This document shows, in pieces, positions 6,844-12,721 of a stretch of 12,721 nt of DNA; the first letter of the stretch is position 1; every line of letters begins with the position of its first letter. Location of the stretch: positions 1 to 12,721 of the forward strand of contig DAOUWN010000025.1 in assembly GCA_030667105.1 (NCBI GenBank). The letters run 5' to 3'. The notes under the pieces are model-generated. The model was not told the origin of the DNA. It was given only the letters and a program-made list of their open reading frames with translations, and made no database searches. A program made the position numbers and the translations under genes. This DNA is from Deltaproteobacteria bacterium (lineage in GTDB: Bacteria > Desulfobacterota > Desulfobacteria > C00003060).

Positions 6844-7638
6844 GTGATCATCATTGGAGAAAAAATCAATGCCAGTCTGGCCGGCATCAAAGCCATCGTG
6901 CTGGAACGGGACAGGACCGGACTCTTAGAACTGGCAAGAACTCAGGTTGCCGCGAGAGCCGACTTCATTGATGTGAACGTGGGCACAGGGGTGGGATCCC
7001 GCGAGGACGAAATTTCCTCCATGCAATGGGCCATTGAGACTATCCAAGAAGAAGTGGAAACACCTCTTTGCATTGACAGCGCGGATTCCGCAGTGCTGGA
7101 AGCCGGGCTCAAGGCCCGAAATGGAAGGCCGAGCCTCATCAACTCAGCCAAGGCGGAGGAGAAGAATCTGGAACTGGTAGTGCCCTTGGCCCGTCACTAT
7201 GATACGCCTTTAGTCAGCCTGGCAATGGACAAAGCCGGCATCCCCAAGACTGTTGGCGGTCGTCTCCGTGCCTGCACTGACATTGCAGGCGCTTGTGAAA
7301 AGCACGGCGTGTCCATCGAAAATCTATACTTTGACCCGCTGGTCATACCCGTTAGCACGGACATCAAGCAGGGACTGGTGACGCTCAACACCATTGGAGA
7401 AATCAAGAAGCAATTCCCTGCGGCCAAGACGGTCATGGGCCTTTCCAATGTCTCATACGGTCTCCCTGGCCGAATCAAGCTTAACGCGGCCTTTCTCCAC
7501 ATGGCCATTTACGCCGGCTTAGATGCCGCCATCCTGGACCCGTTGGATGAAGCATTGATGGGCGCGGTGAAGATGGCCGAGGTCTTGGTGGGCAAAGATC
7601 GGCATTGCCGACGCTACACTCGGGCTTTTCGAAAATGA
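6844..7638 (+). CDS. Methylcorrinoid:tetrahydrofolate methyltransferase (MtgA/AcsE-like, pterin-binding TIM barrel)
   Basis: This 264-residue protein takes the methyl group from the corrinoid protein and passes it to tetrahydrofolate, or runs in reverse. Family features: start IIIGEKINA, FIDVNVG at 41-47, CIDSAD at 76-81, INSAKAE at 99-105, LYFDPLVIPVSTD at 161-173, GLSNVSYGLPGR at 199-210, and the ending LDPLDEALMG...LVGKD. Asp78, Asn100, Asp164 and Asn202 correspond by position to the pterin-binding Asp75, Asn96, Asp160 and Asn199 of the clostridial methyltransferase, so the site looks complete. Translation starts at GTG 6844, supported by GAGGAA at 6832-6837 with 6-base spacing. It sits between the MttB-type and corrinoid-protein genes, 22 bp before the latter, as in known MtgB systems. 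THF specificity is inferred from the family. Confidence 0.93.
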   Translation: MIIIGEKINASLAGIKAIVLERDRTGLLELARTQVAARADFIDVNVGTGVGSREDEISSMQWAIETIQEEVETPLCIDSADSAVLEAGLKARNGRPSLINSAKAEEKNLELVVPLARHYDTPLVSLAMDKAGIPKTVGGRLRACTDIAGACEKHGVSIENLYFDPLVIPVSTDIKQGLVTLNTIGEIKKQFPAAKTVMGLSNVSYGLPGRIKLNAAFLHMAIYAGLDAAILDPLDEALMGAVKMAEVLVGKDRHCRRYTRAFRK

Positions 7639-7660
7639 GTGGAATTCGAGAGGAGCCATA

Positions 7661-8344
7661 ATGGACACACAGCAACTTCTGGAGAAGGTGGCGTTCAATG
7701 TCATACAAGGAAGGGTTGTGGCTGAGGATGAGGGCTTCGATGAAGGCATAGAGGGCCAACCTGCGGTTACCGAACTGGTGGAAGAGGCCCTTGAGCAAGA
7801 CATTAACCCCAAATCAATTGTCTTAGATGGTTTGACCCAGGCAATGGACGTTGTAGGGAAAAAATTCGACGAGGGAACGTATCTCATCCCGGACATGCTT
7901 GCATCAGCCGAGTGTGTGGGAGCTGCCATGGACATCCTGAGTCCCCATCTTGTTAAGGCGGGCGTGGAAAGCAAAGGCAAGTTCATTATCGCTACCGTGG
8001 CCGGCGACCTCCACGACATCGGCAAGAATATCGTCTCAATCATGCTGAAAGGCGCAGGTTACGAAGTCGTAGATCTGGGCGCTGATGTGACCACTGACCA
8101 AATCATAGAAGCCGTAAGGAGCAACCAGGCCCCTTTCCTGGGGCTTTCAGCGCTTCTCACGACTACCATGCGGGTCATGGGAGATGTTATCACGAAGCTC
8201 GAAAAAGAGGGACTTCGCGATACTGTGAAGGTGCTCATCGGTGGGGCGCCAACGTCCCAGGATTTTGCCAACCAGATAGGCGCCGATGCATACTGTAAAG
8301 ATGCCTTTGAGGCGATTGCTGTGCTGAAAGACGTCACAGGGTAG
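7661..8344 (+). CDS. MttC-type corrinoid (B12-binding) methyl carrier protein
   Basis: This 227-residue protein has an N-terminal helical cap (about 1-95, with SIVLDGLTQAMDVVGKKFDEG and the YLIPDMLASAE motif) and a C-terminal Rossmann-like B12 domain. The signature DLHDIGKN is at 116-123, with His118 as the predicted lower cobalt ligand, followed by GYEVVDLGADV (133-143), a serine motif GLSALLTTTM at 161-170 and GGAPTS at 194-199. It should shuttle the methyl group between the MttB-type and MtgA-type proteins. Between about 18 and 36 it has an acidic stretch (VVAEDEGFDEGIEGQPAVTE) where many relatives are shorter. The start has a strong AGAGGAGC Shine-Dalgarno. It is the only corrinoid protein in the window and so probably serves all three MttB homologues. 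Confidence 0.95.
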   Translation: MDTQQLLEKVAFNVIQGRVVAEDEGFDEGIEGQPAVTELVEEALEQDINPKSIVLDGLTQAMDVVGKKFDEGTYLIPDMLASAECVGAAMDILSPHLVKAGVESKGKFIIATVAGDLHDIGKNIVSIMLKGAGYEVVDLGADVTTDQIIEAVRSNQAPFLGLSALLTTTMRVMGDVITKLEKEGLRDTVKVLIGGAPTSQDFANQIGADAYCKDAFEAIAVLKDVTG

Positions 8345-8406
8345 AGTAGGCTCCCCTGCTTCATTTGTCCGGTTTACCCAATGGACAAGAAACTGGAAAT
8401 GCATTT

Positions 8407-9621
8407 GTGAACCTCGAACAGATTCGAAAATCAAAGGTTTTGCTGGGCGGGCAGACTGTGGACATGCTTCTCAAGGTCCACGAGGATGCATTATGGATAC
8501 TGGAAAATCTTGGTGTTGGCTGCCAACAGCCAGGGATTCAAGATGTCTTTCACCAGTTTGAGGCAGATGGGCTCGCAATCGTCTATGAAGGCCGCATATT
8601 CATAACCTCCGGATTAATTGAGCAGTGCCTCCGGACCGTTCCTGGTCTGGGTGATTTCTTTGTGCCCATGAACAGCTTTTTCATAGGCGGTACAGCCCCA
8701 TACGTATACGACGACAAGGCCGGTCAGGGCGGAGGGACTCCTACGGCCGACCACGTGGCTCAGATTGCGCGGATTGCTGAGCAGAATCAGGTCGTAGCAG
8801 GCATGGGCAGAGGAGTAAAGCTCAAGAACGAAGTCCAGCAAATGAACATCATGGCTGAGCATTGCACCAAGCCGATCTATTTCGCGGTGACCTCAGATGC
8901 CGCTCTGGCTGCAGCCGAAAATCTGCACGAGAAAAGAAAGAACGTCATGGTCGTGTTTTGCCTTACCCGTCCGCCCCTCGAGGTAAACGAAAATTTTTCA
9001 GAGTGCTTTGTGAAAGTGGTCAAGGCTGGGGTGCCTGTCTTTATTTCTGCCATGCCCATGGCTGGTATTAGCGCCCCTTTTTGCTATAACGGTGTCCTGG
9101 CCATGACCCATGCTGAAGTCCTTTTTGGTATCTGTGCCGCACAGTTACTGAATCCCGGAATAACCTGCATTCATGCCGGATTTCCGACTATTGCCGATCC
9201 AAGGATCGAATACAATCCCAACTATGGCCTGATCAGTCACAATCTCTTAAACATACTCATGACCCATCTAAATCTCATGTTGGATCTGCCCACATTCCAG
9301 AGTGCAGGCACCACTCATGAGGAGCACCCCACAGAAAGGGCCTATGCTGATGCGAAAATGGGTCAGGCCTTGTGTCTGAAATACGGGTTCCATATGATCC
9401 GACATCCCTTTGCCTTCTTGCGTTATCTTATAGATTTTTCCTTTGCCAAACTGGAGAAGGCTATCCTGATCGCAGAGGAAGTCACCGCTGAGGACGCCCC
9501 TGAGGTGGAGATGCCGGTTTATGACGATAGAGGCATGGAATCGATCAAACGCAACGGTTTGCGGATGTATATGGAAGATCCGCTCACAACAGCCAATCTT
9601 GGGAAAGTCTTTGTCACATGA
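8407..9621 (+). CDS. Short divergent MttB-family methyltransferase homologue 1
   Basis: A 404-residue member of the trimethylamine methyltransferase superfamily, clearly shorter than the 488-residue homologue upstream. Shared features: opening VHEDALWILENLGVGC, then GGTAPYVYDD and HVAQIARIAEQ. It lacks the DAQAGYE region of typical MttB. Instead it carries AMPMAGISAP (about 215-224), IHAGFPTIAD, TTHEEHP (about 302-308), YGFHMIRHPF (about 326-335) and an ending IKRNG...TTANLGKVF, nearly all mirrored in homologue 2. A methyl-transfer role with the neighbouring corrinoid protein is inferred from family and position; no substrate is known. GTG 8407 is chosen because GGAAA (8395-8399) lies 7 bases upstream; TTG 8365 would add 14 residues with poorer ribosome binding. 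It starts 62 bp after the corrinoid-protein gene. Confidence 0.87.
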   Translation: MNLEQIRKSKVLLGGQTVDMLLKVHEDALWILENLGVGCQQPGIQDVFHQFEADGLAIVYEGRIFITSGLIEQCLRTVPGLGDFFVPMNSFFIGGTAPYVYDDKAGQGGGTPTADHVAQIARIAEQNQVVAGMGRGVKLKNEVQQMNIMAEHCTKPIYFAVTSDAALAAAENLHEKRKNVMVVFCLTRPPLEVNENFSECFVKVVKAGVPVFISAMPMAGISAPFCYNGVLAMTHAEVLFGICAAQLLNPGITCIHAGFPTIADPRIEYNPNYGLISHNLLNILMTHLNLMLDLPTFQSAGTTHEEHPTERAYADAKMGQALCLKYGFHMIRHPFAFLRYLIDFSFAKLEKAILIAEEVTAEDAPEVEMPVYDDRGMESIKRNGLRMYMEDPLTTANLGKVFVT

Positions 9622-9664
9622 ATCCTAACCCGGACAAGCCGGAACCAAAAAAGAAAAAAATTAC

Positions 9665-9696
9665 CACGAAAGCACGAAAATACGAAGACACGAAAA
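9665..9696. repeat. Four tandem 8-bp ACGAA-type repeats
   Basis: Four consecutive 8-mers of the pattern YACGAARR/A start at 9665, 9673, 9681 and 9689; the core ACGAA is present in all four. Inverted copies (TTTCGTG at 9714-9720) and another direct one (AACACGAA near 9779-9786) lie nearby. This looks like a dispersed non-coding repeat rather than CRISPR: there are no spacers and the units are 8 bp. Confidence 0.6.
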
Positions 9697-9724
9697 TTCT
9701 AATATTATCTCTATTTCGTGTTTT
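9688..9724 (+). terminator. Hairpin after short MttB homologue 1 (weak terminator candidate)
   Basis: ACACGAAA (9688-9695) pairs perfectly with TTTCGTGT (9714-9721) across an 18-base AT-rich loop and is followed by a four-base T run (9721-9724). The stem is AT-rich and the loop long, so termination is probably partial at best. It lies 66 bases after the stop of the short MttB gene and could separate the first five genes of the cluster from the AsnB-like and second short MttB genes. Confidence 0.3.
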
Positions 9725-9817
9725 GCGGCATGCGCCTTAGGAAGAGGCGTGATTATCTTTTAGATGTTTTGCCACAAAAAACACGAATTTCATTCTTAAC
9801 GGACTAAAAACAGATTT

Positions 9818-9823
9818 GGAGGA
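9818..9823 (+). promoter_or_regulatory. Strong Shine-Dalgarno in front of the ancestral AsnB start
   Basis: GGAGGA with a 7-base spacer before ATG 9831. It is the strongest translation signal near this gene, yet the frame it opens reaches TGA after five codons. It marks where the intact gene began, or where translation might still begin if the TGA is bypassed. Confidence 0.6.
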
Positions 9824-9830
9824 TAGAAAA

Positions 9831-9893
9831 ATGGCGAGTTTGGCGTGAATTATATCTCAACACGGCAAGATCAACGAGGACAGTACAAAGCAA
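9831..9893 (+). pseudogene. Interrupted N-terminus of the AsnB-like protein: in-frame TGA at codon 6, Cys2 absent
   Basis: In the frame of the downstream ligase, ATG 9831 reads M-A-S-L-A-stop (TGA at 9846-9848), then I-I-S-Q-H-G-K-I-N-E-D-S-T-K-Q straight into the annotated protein. Asparagine synthetases begin M-C-G-I-A-G followed by I-I/I-Y and a G-x-I motif, so codons 7-21 are clearly ancestral coding sequence. TGA sits where Gly6 is expected and GCG (Ala) replaces the catalytic Cys2. Both changes would abolish glutaminase activity. Alternatives are an assembly error or indel in these 18 bases, or recoding of the TGA. Confidence 0.65.
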
Positions 9894-11312
9894 TTGGGGA
9901 GGATGCTGAAACTAATGCGTCATCGAGGCCCGGATAACAGCATTCTCCGCACGCTAACCGATGACAGGGGAGCAGTGGGCGCCAATGAAGTGAACCTGAC
10001 ACCCCGCAGGACTTATTGTACGGCCCTTGAGCAACCCCCGTATATTCTCTTCAATGGAGAACTATTCAATGAAAGGTCCGAAGGCCAAAGTGATATAGAG
10101 CTTTTCAGACAATACTATGAAAAGTATGAGAGGGATTGCTTTACACGCCTGGAAGGGAGTTTTTCTTGTGCTATTGTGGAAAAGGATGATGAAGTAATCT
10201 TGGCCCGTGATCATGTGGGCGCCAGGCCCCTGTTTTTCGGATCGGACAATAGCATATTCTTCTTTGGCACAGAGATGAAAGCCTTAGCAGATCATGTACA
10301 ATTCAATATCCAGGAGCTTGCTCCCGGGTGTTTGTACAGCACGAAGAAAGGGATAAAGGAGTTTCAGCCGTTTAGTCCTGAGGTGCCTGAATTGGGGGAC
10401 ATCAAAGAAACTGCCGGCATTCTAAGAGAGCTTGTCATAGAAGCCGTAAGAAAGAGAATGGATGGTGTAGGAGGTATCTCCTTGAGCGGCGGCCTGGATA
10501 GCTCCATTGTTGCTGTCATAGCCAAGGAATTCAATCCTGATGTACACTTATTCACCGGTGCCATCGAAAAAGCTCCGGGGCCGGACCTGGAAAACGCGAA
10601 GTTAATGGCCGAGTTTTTGGGCATGGAGCACCATATCTACAAGATTTCTGATACAGATATTACTGATTTTATTTCTGACGCTGTCTGGTATCTGGAGAGC
10701 TTTGATGAGGATTGCATATCCGGTATTATTTCCAATTACTATGTTTCCAGAATGGTGAAAGAATATACCAATAGTGTTCTTGTTGGTGAGGGGGCTGATG
10801 AATTGTTTGGTGGATATCGTATGGTCCTGAAAAGCCCTGAAGTAAAAAGCAATGAACAAAGAGAACGGCTTGCTCAGAAGTTACTCGACATTGCTTACAA
10901 TACGGCCCTAAGGCGGCTGGATCGGGGATGGATGGCTAATGCTGTAGATTATCAAACACCTTATCTGGATGCAAAAGTGGTGGCCTTGAGCCAAAAGATT
11001 CCCATGGAATGGAAGATTTATGGAGAAAAGCAGGTTGAAAAGTATATCTTAAGAGAAGCATTCAGAGATATGCTCCCTGAAAAGATCGCCAATCGCGAAA
11101 AACTCAGATTTGCCATGGGTGTGGGCACGGATGACGTTATGGATGATCTAATCTCCGAAAAAATCGATCCCAAAGAAATAGAGCAAAGGCCAAAAGCCGC
11201 ATATGGCTTGCCGTTCGCTTCTTTCAAAGAGCTCTATTATTATGACGAGTTTCTACGACTTTTCCCACCTTCATACGAAAAACAGACCATTAGGTGGGAC
11301 CCGTTTAAATAA
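9894..11312 (+). CDS. Asparagine synthetase-like ATP-dependent amide ligase (AsnB family), glutaminase half apparently inactive
   Basis: 472 residues if started at TTG 9894 (ATG 9903 and 9915 are alternatives; GGGGAGG at 9896-9902 would serve 9915 with a long spacer). AsnB enzymes adenylate a carboxylate and attach ammonia released from glutamine. The N-terminal half keeps HRGPD (10-14), FNGELFNE (53-60), SDIELF (66-71), FTRLEGSFSCAIV (83-95) and ARDHVGARPLFFG (104-116). It lacks Cys2, and I see no R-L-S-I block with the glutaminase arginine. The synthetase half looks intact: PP-loop SGGLDSS at 198-204, FTGAIE, LVGEGADELFGGY at 296-308, VDYQTPYLD at 351-359, and ILREAFRDMLPEKIANREKLRF towards the end. 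It may therefore use free ammonia or another amine, as beta-lactam synthetase-type relatives do with amines. It lies between two short MttB homologues, an unusual setting; the substrate is unknown. Confidence 0.82.
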   Translation: MGRMLKLMRHRGPDNSILRTLTDDRGAVGANEVNLTPRRTYCTALEQPPYILFNGELFNERSEGQSDIELFRQYYEKYERDCFTRLEGSFSCAIVEKDDEVILARDHVGARPLFFGSDNSIFFFGTEMKALADHVQFNIQELAPGCLYSTKKGIKEFQPFSPEVPELGDIKETAGILRELVIEAVRKRMDGVGGISLSGGLDSSIVAVIAKEFNPDVHLFTGAIEKAPGPDLENAKLMAEFLGMEHHIYKISDTDITDFISDAVWYLESFDEDCISGIISNYYVSRMVKEYTNSVLVGEGADELFGGYRMVLKSPEVKSNEQRERLAQKLLDIAYNTALRRLDRGWMANAVDYQTPYLDAKVVALSQKIPMEWKIYGEKQVEKYILREAFRDMLPEKIANREKLRFAMGVGTDDVMDDLISEKIDPKEIEQRPKAAYGLPFASFKELYYYDEFLRLFPPSYEKQTIRWDPFK

Positions 11313-11407
11313 GGGATTAGCTTTGGGGCGGCACTCTGGGAGAAGTTAAAAAGCATTCGCTTTAGGTATTCCTGGATGCGTGTAACCGGTCAATGTGAGG
11401 GAACAAG

Positions 11408-12586
11408 ATGGATCTTGAAGATAGTGACCTTTTGGAAAAGATACACAATGATTCCCTCCGGGTTTTGGAGGAGGTGGGAGTAAAGTGCTCCTCTTTGAAA
11501 ATAAGGCAGATCTTTGAGGATACTGGTTTGGCCGCTTTTGATGACACCACGGGGCATCTTCATATCCTTGCCCCTTTAGTAGAACAGGCCATTAACACGG
11601 CGCCCAAAAGGGACCAGTACTGGATCAGTGAAAACTCCTTTGGTGTCGGAGGAACGGCCCCCTTTGTCTATGATGATCAGACCGGCGAACTCGTGGAGCC
11701 GACATTTGAACATCTTGCCAGAATAGCCAAGATCGTCAATGAAGCGGATGTGGCCCAGTTTATGGCCAGGGGAGTCTTGATAAAAAATCAAGAAGTGAGG
11801 GTCATGGATACGATTATCGAAAACTGCGACAAACCCATCTACGTGGGCACAGTGACCGACGAGGGGATCGCTCGGGCAAAGGAGATCCATGAGACCAGAG
11901 GCCACCTCACTGTACAGTTTTCCATTATCAACAGTCCGTTGAATGTGATGGAAAGTATGATCGATCCATTTCTCTCATGCGTACGCAAGGGCATCCCCAT
12001 TTACGTATCCACCATGCCAATGGCCGGACTTTCCGGTCCTTATTGCATGTCCGGTCTCTTGACCCTGACTCATGCCGAAGCCCTGTTCGGAATTACCCTG
12101 ACTCAACTGGTGAATCCGGGCCTTATGGTCGTCCATGCAGGGCTCCCCTCCATTGCCAACGTCCAGAAAAACTATGCTGTGGATCTAGGTCTTGTCTCAC
12201 ACAATATGGCAAACCTCCTCTTGGAAAAGATCAACAAAAGGCTGGAAATCCCCTCCATCCAGACCGCGTGCACGACCAGTGAGGACAAGCCGAACAAGAG
12301 AGCCGAAGAAGATGCCGTTAAAGGGTATGCCTTGATGAAGAGATACGGGTTTCACCAGATGCGACATGCCTTTGGGTTCCTCAAGGAGCTGATCTCATTT
12401 TCGGTGGCTAAGCTGGAAAGGCACATAGCGCTGTGCCGGGAGACAGGCCCTGAACAAGCCCCTGAATATGGCATTGAGGCCTATGACCCGGAGGGCTTCG
12501 AGGCGATTAAACGAAACGGCAGCCAGGCCAATTACATGCGAGATGATCACACCCTGAAAAATACTGGGAAAACCTTTCTGCATTAA
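11408..12586 (+). CDS. Short divergent MttB-family methyltransferase homologue 2
   Basis: 392 residues, same subtype as homologue 1. Aligned landmarks: LLEKIHNDSLRVLEEVGVKC (8-27), GGTAPFVYDD (81-90), HLARIAKIVNEADVAQFMARGV (102-123), STMPMAGLSGP (201-211), LTHAEALFGI (220-229), VVHAGLPSIA (241-250), LVSHNMANLL (262-271), TTSEDKP (289-295), YGFHQMRHAF (313-322) and IKRNG...HTLKNTGKTF (367-390). By eye the two short proteins match over their whole length at roughly 40%, more than either matches the full-length MttB. Like homologue 1 it lacks DAQAGYE. ATG 11408 is supported by GAGGGA (11397-11402). It follows the AsnB-like gene by 95 bp with no terminator seen. Methyl transfer to the cluster's corrinoid protein is inferred; a different chemistry on a corrinoid-independent substrate is possible. 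Confidence 0.87.
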   Translation: MDLEDSDLLEKIHNDSLRVLEEVGVKCSSLKIRQIFEDTGLAAFDDTTGHLHILAPLVEQAINTAPKRDQYWISENSFGVGGTAPFVYDDQTGELVEPTFEHLARIAKIVNEADVAQFMARGVLIKNQEVRVMDTIIENCDKPIYVGTVTDEGIARAKEIHETRGHLTVQFSIINSPLNVMESMIDPFLSCVRKGIPIYVSTMPMAGLSGPYCMSGLLTLTHAEALFGITLTQLVNPGLMVVHAGLPSIANVQKNYAVDLGLVSHNMANLLLEKINKRLEIPSIQTACTTSEDKPNKRAEEDAVKGYALMKRYGFHQMRHAFGFLKELISFSVAKLERHIALCRETGPEQAPEYGIEAYDPEGFEAIKRNGSQANYMRDDHTLKNTGKTFLH

Positions 12587-12628
12587 CTTTAAAAATAAAG
12601 GTTCTTCTCCAATTTAGTTGGAGAAGAG
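12587..12628 (-). terminator. Rho-independent terminator for the right-edge minus-strand gene
   Basis: A 10-bp perfect stem (12603-12612 with 12618-12627, arms TCTTCTCCAA and TTGGAGAAGA) closes a 5-base loop. On the minus strand it is followed within a few bases by a U-rich run (complement of 12588-12599). It starts four bases after the stop of the minus-strand partial gene. On the plus strand the T run is missing, so it is a poor terminator for the MttB homologue ending at 12586, though it might slow transcription both ways. Confidence 0.6.
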
Positions 12629-12631
12629 GGT

Positions 12632-12721
12632 TCAAGGATTCAAGGGTTTGTTTTCTAAAGACTTTATCAGCGCTTTTAACATTCTTTCGATTTCTGCTAT
12701 GTCTTTTTTTAGTGTACCCAA
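12632..12721 (-). CDS. C-terminal end of a four-helix-bundle protein (23S rRNA intervening-sequence type), partial
   Basis: The minus strand reads 29 codons from the window edge to a TGA at 12632-12634: a helix with KKDIAEIERMLKALIKSLE and a short tail NKPLNP. The I-E-R-M-L-x-A-L-I-x-S-L ending is typical of four-helix-bundle proteins of the 23S rRNA-IVP/bAvd-like family, which often have short low-complexity tails of this kind. The terminator directly behind it supports a real gene. The start lies outside the window. Function of this family is poorly defined; the call rests on 29 residues. Confidence 0.6.
   Translation of the reverse strand: MGTLKKDIAEIERMLKALIKSLENKPLNP

Noticed and set aside
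9665..9696. CRISPR array
   Set aside because: Units are only 8 bp, contiguous without spacers, and there are no cas genes.
9846..9848. TGA as a selenocysteine codon in the AsnB-like protein
   Set aside because: The TGA falls at the expected Gly6, not at the nucleophile Cys2. No convincing SECIS-like hairpin follows it, and the preceding residues (ASLA) do not match any cleaved propeptide plus Cys pattern of class II amidotransferases.
5360..12586. Pyrrolysine-dependent MttB
   Set aside because: None of the three MttB-family frames contains an internal TAG and no pylTSBCD-like genes are visible; all read through as ordinary frames.

Overview
The window looks like part of a chromosome from an anaerobic, Desulfobacterota-like bacterium, probably with about 50% GC. 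This is inferred from three things: an expanded MttB-family methyltransferase cluster of a kind frequent in such sulfate reducers and relatives, REP-like and ACGAA-type intergenic repeats, and the end of a four-helix-bundle (23S rRNA intervening-sequence type) gene at the right edge. I cannot assign a species.

Left third (1-3720), minus strand, housekeeping: a RarA/MgsA-type AAA+ ATPase cut by the left edge, the double GTPase Der/EngA with a promoter-like sequence almost on its start codon, and a Sir2-type NAD-dependent deacetylase. A MarR-family regulator (3854-4345) diverges from the sirtuin gene and has an AT-rich imperfect palindrome just upstream of its start.

Middle and right (about 4450-12586), plus strand: a one-carbon, corrinoid-dependent methyl-transfer locus. 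After two promoter-like sequences come, closely spaced, a MetH-activation-domain protein (candidate corrinoid reductive activator), a full-length non-pyrrolysine MttB/MtgB-type methyltransferase, an MtgA/AcsE-type methylcorrinoid:tetrahydrofolate methyltransferase, an MttC-type corrinoid protein, and a shorter divergent MttB homologue. A 272-bp repeat-bearing gap follows. Then come an asparagine-synthetase-like ATP-dependent amide ligase and a second short MttB homologue. The expected flow is methylated amine -> MttB-type protein -> Co(I) corrinoid protein -> MtgA-type protein -> methyl-THF, with the activation-domain protein rescuing Co(II). One corrinoid protein and one THF methyltransferase appear to serve three MttB-family proteins.

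The most unusual part is the 8407-12586 segment. Two short MttB homologues resemble each other more than the full-length one and share a TTxE...YGFHxxRH block. They bracket an AsnB-like ligase whose original start (strong Shine-Dalgarno plus ATG at 9831) is followed by a TGA at codon 6 and lacks the catalytic Cys2, while its ATP-dependent synthetase half looks intact. This could be an undescribed methyl-transfer/amide-ligation module or a partly decayed one.

The right edge holds the last 29 codons of a minus-strand four-helix-bundle protein with its terminator. No tRNA, rRNA, CRISPR array or transposase was seen.
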